7,931 nucleotides of DNA from Deltaproteobacteria bacterium ADurb.Bin026 (GCA_002071245.1 MWEV01000125.1:1-7931); one strand, 5' to 3'. Counted from the first letter of the stretch, positions 1 through 6,036 are shown. Program-made: numbers and translations. The notes: generated by a model from the sequence alone, not told the origin.

Positions 1-28
1 CACACTACGGGTACGTTCATTTCAAATG

Positions 29-46
29 CAGTTTTCGGGTAAACTG
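29..46. repeat. Inverted repeat CAGTTT-N6-AAACTG upstream of the sigma-54 promoter
   Basis: Two perfect 6-base arms (29-34 and 41-46) are separated by TCGGGT. The centre is near 37.5, about 160 bases upstream of the expected ligase transcription start. This is within reach of an enhancer site for a sigma-54 activator that works by DNA looping. Function is inferred from position only. An arm of six bases can occur by chance in AT-rich DNA. Confidence 0.35.
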
Positions 47-71
47 AATCGTTTTTAATTATTTAAAGCAT

Positions 72-90
72 GGTTTCAATAATTCGAACC
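72..90. promoter_or_regulatory. Candidate activator-binding dyad upstream of the ligase promoter
   Basis: The 19-base element GGTTTCAATAATTCGAACC has the symmetric form GGTT-nn-AAT-n-ATT-nn-AACC, with 7 of 9 half-site positions paired. Its centre (81) is about 119 bases upstream of the predicted start near 200, the usual distance for an NtrC-family upstream activating sequence. A gene for such an activator lies in this window (3335-4747), so it is the obvious candidate ligand. The stretch between the dyad and the promoter is very AT-rich, which would favour bending. Binding is inference. Confidence 0.4.
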
Positions 91-173
91 GTTTTTTTTA
101 ATATTGCTTCAACTAATAATAATATAAATCTGTAACATATTAATATAACAGGACTATTGAAATAAGGCTGCTA

Positions 174-189
174 TGGCACAACTCTTGCG
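174..189 (+). promoter_or_regulatory. Sigma-54 (-24/-12) promoter of the benzoate-CoA ligase gene
   Basis: The sequence is TGGCAC-N5-TTGCG. The invariant GG (175-176) and GC (187-188) are separated by exactly 10 bases, matching the RpoN consensus TGGCAC-N5-TTGCW at every position but the last. Transcription should begin about 12 bases after the GC, near 199-200, giving a leader of about 38 bases to the ATG at 238. A gene for a sigma-54 activator lies two genes downstream. In Geobacter metallireducens the benzoate-CoA ligase gene is reported to be controlled by a sigma-54 promoter and a two-component system. Confidence 0.88.
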
Positions 190-224
190 TTACTGTCTGT
201 TATGAATAATTCCAAATATATAAT

Positions 225-230
225 GGAGGT
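225..230 (+). promoter_or_regulatory. Ribosome binding site fixing the ligase start at 238
   Basis: GGAGGT lies 7 bases before ATG 238. An in-frame ATG at 202 has no SD and would sit at or next to the predicted sigma-54 transcription start (about 200), so it is an unlikely start. GTG 235 is also in frame but is too close to the SD. Confidence 0.85.
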
Positions 231-237
231 AACGGTG

Positions 238-1758
238 ATGAAAAGTAAAAAAAATAGAGGAAAATTCAATGTTGCAGATGCGCTGTTAAACCAGAACTTA
301 TCGCTCAGGGGGCAGAAGACGGCGATATACTGTGGCAAAGAAAGTGTTACATACGAAAAACTGTTTACACATGTGAACAAATTTGCAAACATTCTGAAAT
401 CTTTAGGGGTAAAACCAACAGAACGAGTCATGATACATCTACCAGATTCGCCGATGTTTTTTTATGCATTCCTGGGAAGCATTAAATACGGGGCGTGGCC
501 AGTGCCTGTCAATACTATGCTCAACGAGAGTGATTACGAATATATGATTGATGATATGGAGGCACGGGTGCTTGTTACTGAAAAGCGTAGTAATGCTGCC
601 ACGATAAAGACCAATCATCTGTGCTATAAACTGTTTTCCGACATGAATCTTCCAATCCTTATGGGTTTTTCTGAACCAACTGCGGACACATATCCTGCAG
701 ATGCAGACGATATAGCATTCTGGCTTTACAGTTCGGGAAGCACAGGCAGACCTAAAGGAGTGCCACATAGGCATATTGACATGATCCATTCTGCAGACCA
801 TTATGCAAAGCATGTTATCAATATGAATGAGAACGATGTTGTTTTTTCCGTAAGCAAGCTCTTTTTTGCATATGGCCTTGGTAACAGCTTAAGCTTTCCG
901 TTAAGATATGGGGCATCTACAGTGTTGCTATCGTCTCCGCCAACACCAGAGAGTGTTATGGAAACAGTTGCCACATTTAAGCCGACAGTGTTTTTCGGTG
1001 TGCCTACCCAGTATAATTCTGTGCTTAAAAAGATGAACGGCAACAATCCTTTTGAATCGGTCCGTGTCTGCGCATCTGCCGGAGAGGCATTGCCACAGGC
1101 AATATTTAACAAATGGGAAGAAAAAACAAATCTTAAAATACTTGACGGCATTGGCTCGACAGAGGCACTCCACATCTTTATCTCAAACATGCAGGACGAT
1201 ATCAAGCCCGGCACTTCAGGGCGTGTTGTGCCTGGATATGAGGCCAAGATAATAGATGAAAACGGCAATGATGTTCCCTCGGGCGAACCGGGCCAGTTAA
1301 TCATACGGGGCGAAAGCGTTACAAAAGGATATTGGAATAAACCGGAAGTAAACAAAGAGAAGCTAATGCCCGGCGGATGGTTTAAGACTGGCGACATGTA
1401 TACCGAGGAAGATGGCTTTTTCACGTATCAGGGAAGGGGCGATGACATGCTGAAGGCCGGGGGGATATGGGTATCCCCAATAGAAATAGAAAATGTTCTT
1501 ATGCAGCACAAGGCGGTTCATGAGGTTGCTGTGGTAGGGCACAACATAGAGGGTCTTAGCAAGCCGTTTGGATACATTTCGTTGAATCAAGAGTTTAAGG
1601 ATTGTGCCGATGATGAAGAACTTGGTGAAGAATTGCTCCGTTTTGCAAGTGAAAGATTGCCGAAGTTTAAATGGTTGAGAGGTGTTTATTTTGTCGATGA
1701 ACTGCCCAAGACAGCAAACGGAAAGATTCAGAGATTTAAGCTGAGGAAGGCATCATAA
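238..1758 (+). CDS. bamY: Benzoate-CoA ligase family protein (AMP-forming)
   Basis: This 506-aa cytoplasmic enzyme of the ANL adenylating superfamily should convert an aromatic acid plus ATP and CoA to the aryl-CoA, AMP and PPi. That is the entry step of anaerobic benzoate-type degradation. The ATP-binding loop YSSGSTGRPKG is at 164-174. Further motifs are GIGSTE (304-309), TGD (384-386), the hinge region GRGDDMLKAGG (399-409) and the catalytic lysine motif PKTANGKIQR (490-499, Lys496). The benzoate-CoA ligase signatures KLFFAYGLGNS (208-218) and STEALHIFISN (307-317) carry the expected acyl-pocket residues Ala211-Tyr212 and His312-Ile313. Length fits BadA/BamY-type ligases. It is preceded by a sigma-54 promoter and followed by its probable two-component regulators. 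No benzoyl-CoA reductase or ring-cleavage gene is visible here. The family is clear. Benzoate rather than 4-hydroxybenzoate or another substituted benzoate as substrate is inference, and the symbol follows the Geobacter parallel. Confidence 0.9.
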   Translation: MKSKKNRGKFNVADALLNQNLSLRGQKTAIYCGKESVTYEKLFTHVNKFANILKSLGVKPTERVMIHLPDSPMFFYAFLGSIKYGAWPVPVNTMLNESDYEYMIDDMEARVLVTEKRSNAATIKTNHLCYKLFSDMNLPILMGFSEPTADTYPADADDIAFWLYSSGSTGRPKGVPHRHIDMIHSADHYAKHVINMNENDVVFSVSKLFFAYGLGNSLSFPLRYGASTVLLSSPPTPESVMETVATFKPTVFFGVPTQYNSVLKKMNGNNPFESVRVCASAGEALPQAIFNKWEEKTNLKILDGIGSTEALHIFISNMQDDIKPGTSGRVVPGYEAKIIDENGNDVPSGEPGQLIIRGESVTKGYWNKPEVNKEKLMPGGWFKTGDMYTEEDGFFTYQGRGDDMLKAGGIWVSPIEIENVLMQHKAVHEVAVVGHNIEGLSKPFGYISLNQEFKDCADDEELGEELLRFASERLPKFKWLRGVYFVDELPKTANGKIQRFKLRKAS

Positions 1759-1768
1759 AAAATCCGAA

Positions 1769-1801
1769 AAAGGCTGTATTTATGGAAGTTTAAAAGCCTT
1801 T
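1769..1801 (+). other. Weak hairpin between ligase and kinase genes
   Basis: AAAGGCT (1769-1775) can pair with AGCCTTT (1795-1801) across a 19-base loop. No U-tract follows, so it is not a convincing rho-independent terminator. The gap to the kinase start is only 71 bases and shows no strong promoter, so readthrough from the ligase promoter into the kinase gene is plausible. The hairpin might reduce it. Confidence 0.25.
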
Positions 1802-1829
1802 GTGCTATATGATATAAAAGGATATGCAT

Positions 1830-3338
1830 ATGGAGATTGGCGATATTCTTCAAAAATACAGGGACAGGATTTTGGATGAATGGGTCGAGAGGCTTCACAA
1901 GGAAGTGAGTCCCACCTATTCATCCTTATCTGTTAATACACTCTATTCTACTTGCTCTGCCGCGTTTGAAGCAAATTATGATGCGCTTGTGAAACATGAT
2001 TTTTTAAAGATTGATAGGGTTGTTGAAAAAATAGGCAATATCCGTTCTAGGGAGGGTTTTTCCCTTTCGGAAGTCCAAAAGGCGTTTGAGTTGTACAGAA
2101 CGGTTTTGTTGAGGATTCTTACCTTGGAGCTGAACGGGGAGGAGTTTATAGATGTGTTGGAGCGCCTCAATGGCTGTCTAAGTTATACTATTCACAGGTT
2201 CAGTGATTATTTTCAAGCGCTTTCTGAAAAAGAGATACGGGGTTATGCCCAGGCCCTTGAGATGAAGGTGGAAGAAAGGACAAGAGAGCTTGCCCAGTCA
2301 GAGGCAAAATACAGGACACTGGTAGAAGAGATTCACGATGGTTATTTTGTGAACCAGGAAGGCAAAATTGTTTATGCAAACAGGGCGTTTTGTGAAATGC
2401 ACGGTTATAAGCTGAAGGAAGCAATAGGAAGAGCTTATACAGATTTTATTGCACCCGAATCTCTCGAGGAGGTCAAAAGACTTTATGAAAAAAGAATGTC
2501 TAAAAGTCAATCAAAGGAAAATTATGTGTATAGCAGGCTGCATAAAAATGGAACCAGCCTACCCACAGAAAACAGAGTTGCCCGGACATTCTATCAGGGG
2601 AAAGAGGCCGCAATAGGCATATGTCGGGATATAACAGAGAGGATGGAGATAGAGAAACGGATCCGAGAATCTGAAAATCTTGCCCATATTGGGCAACTGA
2701 CCACCTCGCTTGCCCATGAAATCCGAAACCCCCTTTCCGCAGCTAAAATGAGCATACAGATGCTGCTCAAAAATCCCGCATTTACCGGGAAGGAGAAAAG
2801 ACGTCTCGAAATCCTTTCAGAAGAATTTTCCCGTCTTGACAGGATTGTTACAGAGATGCTTGATTTTGCAAGACCAATTAAATTTGACTTCAAGCCGGCC
2901 TCAGTTACACAAATCATTGAATCATGTCTTGAAATACTCGATACAAAAATATTGGATAAAGGTATCATTATAAAAAAATCCTATCAAAAAGGTGTAAAAA
3001 ATGTCCTTATTGATGCGGAAAAAATGGAGCAGGCTATCATAAATCTTTTGCTGAATTCCATAGAGGCACTCAAAGAAACGGGGCAGATAAATATAACCGT
3101 GAAACACCACAGGGGCAAAAAAGGTTTTGTTACTGTCGAAATTTGTGATAATGGGCAGGGTATTGGTATTGATGATCTGCCTTATGTGCTTGACCCGTTT
3201 TTCAGTAAAAAAACAAAAGGTACAGGACTTGGGCTTGCCAACACGAAAAAGATTATCGAGGCGCACGGAGGATCAATAAGCATATTTCCGGCTGAACCCA
3301 AAGGGGTTTGTATTAATTTTACAATACCGACAACATGA
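1830..3338 (+). CDS. bamV: Soluble PAS sensor histidine kinase with RsbRD-N-like input domain
   Basis: This 502-aa protein probably phosphorylates the adjacent NtrC-type regulator. ATG 1830 is preferred because AAGGA (1818-1822) lies 7 bases upstream; ATG 1824 is too close to it. Residues ~1-128 are helical and resemble the RsbRD N-terminal domain (ILDEWVERL near the start). A short coiled coil follows (~130-158), then a PAS domain (~159-270, GKIVYANRAFCEMHGY). The kinase core has the H-box SLAHEIRNPLSA with phospho-acceptor His296. Its ATPase domain shows the N-box INLLLNSIEAL (Asn409), G1 DNGQGIG, F-box DPFFSKK and G2 GTGLGL. No transmembrane segment is present, so it should sense a cytoplasmic signal. 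An aromatic acid or its CoA thioester is a guess from context. The stop overlaps the regulator's start. The symbol is by analogy with Geobacter bamV; orthology is untested. Confidence 0.88.
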   Translation: MEIGDILQKYRDRILDEWVERLHKEVSPTYSSLSVNTLYSTCSAAFEANYDALVKHDFLKIDRVVEKIGNIRSREGFSLSEVQKAFELYRTVLLRILTLELNGEEFIDVLERLNGCLSYTIHRFSDYFQALSEKEIRGYAQALEMKVEERTRELAQSEAKYRTLVEEIHDGYFVNQEGKIVYANRAFCEMHGYKLKEAIGRAYTDFIAPESLEEVKRLYEKRMSKSQSKENYVYSRLHKNGTSLPTENRVARTFYQGKEAAIGICRDITERMEIEKRIRESENLAHIGQLTTSLAHEIRNPLSAAKMSIQMLLKNPAFTGKEKRRLEILSEEFSRLDRIVTEMLDFARPIKFDFKPASVTQIIESCLEILDTKILDKGIIIKKSYQKGVKNVLIDAEKMEQAIINLLLNSIEALKETGQINITVKHHRGKKGFVTVEICDNGQGIGIDDLPYVLDPFFSKKTKGTGLGLANTKKIIEAHGGSISIFPAEPKGVCINFTIPTT

Positions 3339-4747
3339 AAGACTATTTTGACGATAGTGATGCAAAACCTGCACGGATATTAATAGTTGACGATGAACCA
3401 TCGTCTCTTGAACTGCTCGATGTGTATCTTTCCGAGAAGGGTTACGGTGTGGCGTGTGCTATAAACGGTAGAGAGTGCATAAAAAAGGTTGTTACTTTTA
3501 TGCCCCATGTCCTTATACTTGATATCCGCCTACCTGATGCTGACGGCCTTGATATTTTAAAGCAGTTAAAGGAAACTAAAAATACCCCGTATGTCATTAT
3601 CATTACAGCATTCCACGACATGTCAACCACTATAAAGGCCATGAAGCTCGGAGCATTTGAATACATACCAAAGCCAATTGATGTCGATGAACTTGAAGGG
3701 GCAATCGAACGTGCGCTTGATTTGTCGAGAACAAAGGTTAGCGGCCTTGTGGTAGATGTAAACCACCAGACCAAGGAAGGCGAGATTATAGGTAAGACCA
3801 AGGAGATGAAGGAGATATTTAAAACGATAAGCATACTTTCCGGCAACAGGATTAACGTGCTTATAGAGGGCGAGACAGGCACAGGTAAAGAGCTTGTTGC
3901 AAAGGCTATACATCTTCACAGTCCTTATAAGGAACAGCCTTTTATTCCAATCAATTGTTCTGCAATTGTTGAGAATCTTCTGGAAAGCGAGCTTTTTGGG
4001 CATGAAAGGGGTGCGTTTACAGGTGCTATTGCTGCAAAAAGGGGAAAGTTTGAGCAGGCGGGCGACGGGACGATACTCCTTGACGAGGTCGGCGAGATAC
4101 CGTTTGAAATACAGGCTAAACTGCTTCGTTTCCTGCAGGAAAAGGAATTCCAGCGTGTCGGAGGCGAGAAAACGATAAAATCCAATGCACGCATTATTGC
4201 TGCTACGAACAGGGATATTTTTAAGATGGTGAACGAGGGCAAATTCAGGGAAGACCTGTATTATCGTCTATCCGTTGCCACAGTCAGAATACCGCCTTTA
4301 AGGGAAAGAAAGGCGGATATACCTTTAATTATTGAATATTATCTTAATAAAATTAACAGGGATCTCCATAAAAAGATTATGGAGGTGGAAGGCAGGGCAT
4401 TAAGAAGGATGATGGAATATGACTGGCCAGGAAATGTGAGAGAGCTGGAAAATGTTCTTACACGTTTAGCGATGTATGCGCAGGGAGATGTCATCCTGGA
4501 TAGATATGTTGCACCGCTTCTTAAAGGCAAAAGAAAAGATGCAAAACCACCATTGGGTGGGGATAAAAAGGACAAGGCAGATACTGATGATTTTGAAACA
4601 GAGAAAGACATGATTATAAGGGTATTACAAGAGTTGAAGTGGCATTATGGAAACGCCTGCAAAGCACTTAATATTTCACGTCCTACACTCAATAAAAAAC
4701 TGAAGGAATACGGCATCACACCGAAACCCCGACACGAATCCGGTTAA
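3335..4747 (+). CDS. bamW: Sigma-54-dependent NtrC-family response regulator
   Basis: This 470-aa DNA-binding activator has three domains. The receiver (~13-128) carries the acidic pair Asp19-Asp20, phospho-acceptor Asp63, Thr91 and Lys113. The AAA+ domain (~151-375) has Walker A GETGTGKE (179-186), the sigma-54 contact loop GAFTGA (226-231), Walker B ILLDEVGE (Asp250-Glu251), likely arginine fingers Arg305 and Arg311, and WPGNVREL (364-371). A charged linker leads to a Fis-type HTH (~438-461, NACKALNISRPTLNKKLKEYG). Every residue needed for phosphorylation and ATP-driven open-complex formation appears intact. Its ATG overlaps the kinase stop as ATGA and has no clear SD, so translation is probably coupled to the kinase. 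Two sigma-54 promoters flank the pair (174-188 and 4842-4857) and are the natural targets. The family is certain; the symbol is by analogy with Geobacter bamW. Confidence 0.92.
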   Translation: MKDYFDDSDAKPARILIVDDEPSSLELLDVYLSEKGYGVACAINGRECIKKVVTFMPHVLILDIRLPDADGLDILKQLKETKNTPYVIIITAFHDMSTTIKAMKLGAFEYIPKPIDVDELEGAIERALDLSRTKVSGLVVDVNHQTKEGEIIGKTKEMKEIFKTISILSGNRINVLIEGETGTGKELVAKAIHLHSPYKEQPFIPINCSAIVENLLESELFGHERGAFTGAIAAKRGKFEQAGDGTILLDEVGEIPFEIQAKLLRFLQEKEFQRVGGEKTIKSNARIIAATNRDIFKMVNEGKFREDLYYRLSVATVRIPPLRERKADIPLIIEYYLNKINRDLHKKIMEVEGRALRRMMEYDWPGNVRELENVLTRLAMYAQGDVILDRYVAPLLKGKRKDAKPPLGGDKKDKADTDDFETEKDMIIRVLQELKWHYGNACKALNISRPTLNKKLKEYGITPKPRHESG

Positions 4748-4765
4748 CAGGGTTTTACATTTTTA

Positions 4766-4778
4766 AAAGTCGGACTTT
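4766..4778. promoter_or_regulatory. Palindrome AAAGTC-G-GACTTT upstream of the second sigma-54 promoter
   Basis: Perfect 6-base arms surround a single G at 4772. The centre lies about 96 bases upstream of the expected start near 4868, a usual distance for a sigma-54 activator site. It shares no obvious consensus with the dyad at 72-90, so assignment to the local regulator is weak. Confidence 0.3.
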
Positions 4779-4841
4779 ACATAATTTAAAATATTTACAA
4801 CACAAGTAACGGTTTTACTGAAAAATCCACACCTTTTTCTC

Positions 4842-4857
4842 TGGCATGATATTTGCT
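4842..4857 (+). promoter_or_regulatory. Second sigma-54 (-24/-12) promoter, upstream of the 55-aa gene
   Basis: TGGCAT-GATAT-TTGCT places GG (4843-4844) and GC (4855-4856) exactly 10 bases apart. It matches the RpoN consensus TGGCAC-N5-TTGCW at all positions except the C of GGCAC. It lies in the noncoding gap after the regulator gene. Transcription should begin near 4868, giving a leader of about 41 bases to ATG 4909, a layout very similar to the ligase gene. Confidence 0.8.
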
Positions 4858-4893
4858 CTTATTTTGTTCGTAACGTTTTCAATTATTTCAGCA

Positions 4894-4900
4894 GGGAGGT
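4894..4900 (+). promoter_or_regulatory. Strong ribosome binding site of the 55-aa gene
   Basis: GGGAGGT lies 8 bases before ATG 4909. It decides the start. An in-frame ATG at 4846 falls inside the sigma-54 promoter itself, upstream of the expected transcript start, so it cannot be used from that transcript. GTG 4903 is too close to the SD. Confidence 0.8.
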
Positions 4901-4908
4901 TTGTGATC

Positions 4909-5076
4909 ATGGAAAAGGATATCTTTGCAGAAAAAAATAATGAAAATATGTGTTCGAACGAGCATTTATTAAAGTATTTAAGCAAGAGGATGCCTCGTTA
5001 TGCATGGCTTAAGATGGCCGCCTTTTCGGGTAAGCATTCAGGCATGTTTCAAGAGTGTCATATGGAAGAGGATTGA
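4909..5076 (+). CDS. Sigma-54-controlled 55-aa protein of unknown function
   Basis: I do not recognise this small protein. It is hydrophilic at both ends, with a central, probably helical stretch (~19-39, HLLKYLSKRMPRYAWLKMAAF) that is basic and aromatic. Cys15 and His19 (C-x3-H) near the N-terminus and His43, Cys50 and His51 near the C-terminus could bind a metal or form redox contacts. There is no signal peptide or full-length transmembrane helix. Support for expression comes from its own sigma-54 promoter (4842-4857) and a near-perfect SD (4894-4900). It sits directly after the two-component genes, so co-regulation with the ligase is likely. A small adaptor, regulator or metal-binding helper in aromatic metabolism is possible, but no function can be assigned. 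The stop lies 11 bases from the end of the convergent TPR gene, with no obvious terminator between. Confidence 0.72.
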   Translation: MEKDIFAEKNNENMCSNEHLLKYLSKRMPRYAWLKMAAFSGKHSGMFQECHMEED

Positions 5077-5087
5077 TTATAAAAGCG

Positions 5088-5861
5088 TTACCATTCGATA
5101 GATTTTGATTTGAGAAGGTTTTGTGCATGTTTGTTTCCAAGGCGTGCGGCTGTTTTTAAATCCACAACAGCATCATTGTAACTGCCCATACCGCTGAGTA
5201 ATTCCCCTCTGTTTGTGTAAGCCTCAGAGAATTCAGGCATTAATTCAATAGCCCTTGAAAAGTCAAGCAGGGCGTCTTTGTCCATACCCAGACCTTCGTA
5301 TGCCTTTCCACGGTTATTGTACACCTGGGGATAATCAGGGTAGACACTTATAAACGAATTGTAGTCCTCAATGGCGTCCCTATAAAGGCCAATGGCTTGG
5401 AGGGCATCACCCCTTATGACATATGCCCAATAAAATGAAGGTGCTAACTGAATGAGCTTTGTATAGTCGTCTATTGCCTCCCTGTATCTTCCGGTGAGCA
5501 TATAGACTATTCCGCGTTTGCCGTATAGCGATGTATCACCGGGGGTGAGTTCTATCGCCTTGCTGTAATCCTGCGATTCAAGGTCGTAATCGCCTATATT
5601 CCCGTACGCCATGCCGCGTTTTATGAAAACCTCAGCACATCCAGGGTCAAGTACAATGGCTTTAGAGTAATAAAAAATGGATTCCTCATGATTTAAGAGA
5701 TTGCTGTATATATCACCGATATTTATATAGGCATCTTTGTACGACGGATCGAATTCTATCGCCTTTTTATAATTATCAATTGCTGATTTGTAGTCTCCCT
5801 TGCTGACATCCCTGTTGCCACGCCTGTTGTATGCAATTGCAAATTCTGTGTTGCGTGTCAT
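5088..5861 (-). CDS. Seven-repeat TPR protein
   Basis: This 257-aa protein consists almost entirely of 34-residue tetratricopeptide repeats. They begin at about residues 8, 42, 76, 110, 144, 178 and 212, with typical signatures such as YINIGDIYSN, YSKAIVLDPG and YNNRGKAYEGLG. A short tail ends in KSKSIEW. TPR solenoids bind partner proteins; no partner or enzymatic domain is visible. It lacks a signal peptide and membrane segment, so it is probably cytoplasmic. AGGAG (5880-5876 on the minus strand) lies 14 bases before the ATG, an unusually long spacing. In-frame ACG 5870 and ATA 5867 lie closer to it, but ATG 5861 remains the default start. The gene converges with the 55-aa gene and diverges from the 59-aa gene. 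Nothing ties it to aromatic metabolism apart from proximity. Confidence 0.9.
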   Translation of the reverse strand: MTRNTEFAIAYNRRGNRDVSKGDYKSAIDNYKKAIEFDPSYKDAYINIGDIYSNLLNHEESIFYYSKAIVLDPGCAEVFIKRGMAYGNIGDYDLESQDYSKAIELTPGDTSLYGKRGIVYMLTGRYREAIDDYTKLIQLAPSFYWAYVIRGDALQAIGLYRDAIEDYNSFISVYPDYPQVYNNRGKAYEGLGMDKDALLDFSRAIELMPEFSEAYTNRGELLSGMGSYNDAVVDLKTAARLGNKHAQNLLKSKSIEW

Positions 5862-5926
5862 GTTTATCGTGTTTTCTCCTAATGTGCACGGCTAAGCAAA
5901 TCTGTTAGGCCTGATACCACAATAAA

Positions 5927-5955
5927 AGAATATCACAGCGGTAAAGTTTAAACAA
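5927..5955 (-). promoter_or_regulatory. Possible sigma-70 promoter for the TPR gene
   Basis: On the minus strand TTGTTT (5955-5950) and TATTCT (5932-5927) are separated by 17 bases, with a TG one base before the -10 (extended -10). Match to consensus is 3/6 and 4/6. Transcription would begin near 5920, leaving a leader of about 58 bases to ATG 5861. The match is moderate, in AT-rich DNA where such matches are common. Confidence 0.35.
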
Positions 5956-5997
5956 TATTAATGGTTTGGTTTACACACTGTAATTTTTGTATAAAAG

Positions 5998-6025
5998 TTG
6001 ATACAATTCCAAATTGTGATATAAT
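5998..6025 (+). promoter_or_regulatory. Sigma-70-type promoter TTGATA-N16-TATAAT for the 59-aa/146-aa pair
   Basis: The -35 TTGATA (5998-6003) and a perfect -10 TATAAT (6020-6025) are separated by 16 bases. Transcription should start near 6032, only about 5 bases before ATG 6037. No SD precedes that ATG, so the message would be leaderless or nearly so. Confidence 0.65.
6003..6017. promoter_or_regulatory. Perfect dyad ACAATT-CCA-AATTGT between -35 and -10
   Basis: Six-base perfect arms (6003-6008 and 6012-6017) surround CCA and fill nearly the whole promoter spacer. A protein bound here would block RNA polymerase, or twist the 16-base spacer in the manner of MerR-type activators. A repressor operator is the simplest reading. 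A partly overlapping pair TGTAT/ATACA (5988-5992, 6001-6005) is also present. No regulator gene for it is in the window. Confidence 0.45.
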
Positions 6026-6036
6026 CTTTTATTGAA

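Noticed and set aside
1..20. Possible divergent gene start on the minus strand (ATG at 20-18)
   Set aside because: Only six codons are inside the window and no SD precedes it.
1..42. Possible 3' end of an upstream gene (13 open codons before TAA at 40-42)
   Set aside because: Too short to judge, and a different stop is reached soon in every frame. No recognisable protein end.
130..151. CTGT...ACAG around the palindrome ATATTAATAT as an operator
   Set aside because: The two symmetries have different centres and the core is pure A/T, so this is most likely compositional.
202..237. 12-codon N-terminal extension of the ligase from ATG 202
   Set aside because: It has no SD and would begin essentially at the predicted sigma-54 transcription start; ATG 238 has GGAGGT at 7 bases.
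801..1424. Long minus-strand open frame inside the ligase gene
   Set aside because: It is antisense to a clearly conserved enzyme and shows no protein-family features or SD.
1769..1801. Rho-independent terminator after the ligase gene
   Set aside because: The stem is only 7 bp with a 19-base loop and no U-tract; kept only as a weak hairpin.
4810..4822. CGGTTTTACTGAA resembles CGGGTAAACTGAA at 36-48 (10 of 13), as a shared activator site of both sigma-54 promoters
   Set aside because: A match of this quality is expected by chance between two such regions, and the distances to the promoters are very different (126 versus 20 bases).
4846..4908. 21-codon hydrophobic N-terminal extension of the 55-aa protein from ATG 4846, resembling a membrane or signal segment
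   Set aside because: It overlaps the -24/-12 promoter, lies upstream of the expected transcript start and has no SD. The hydrophobic look comes from translating promoter DNA.
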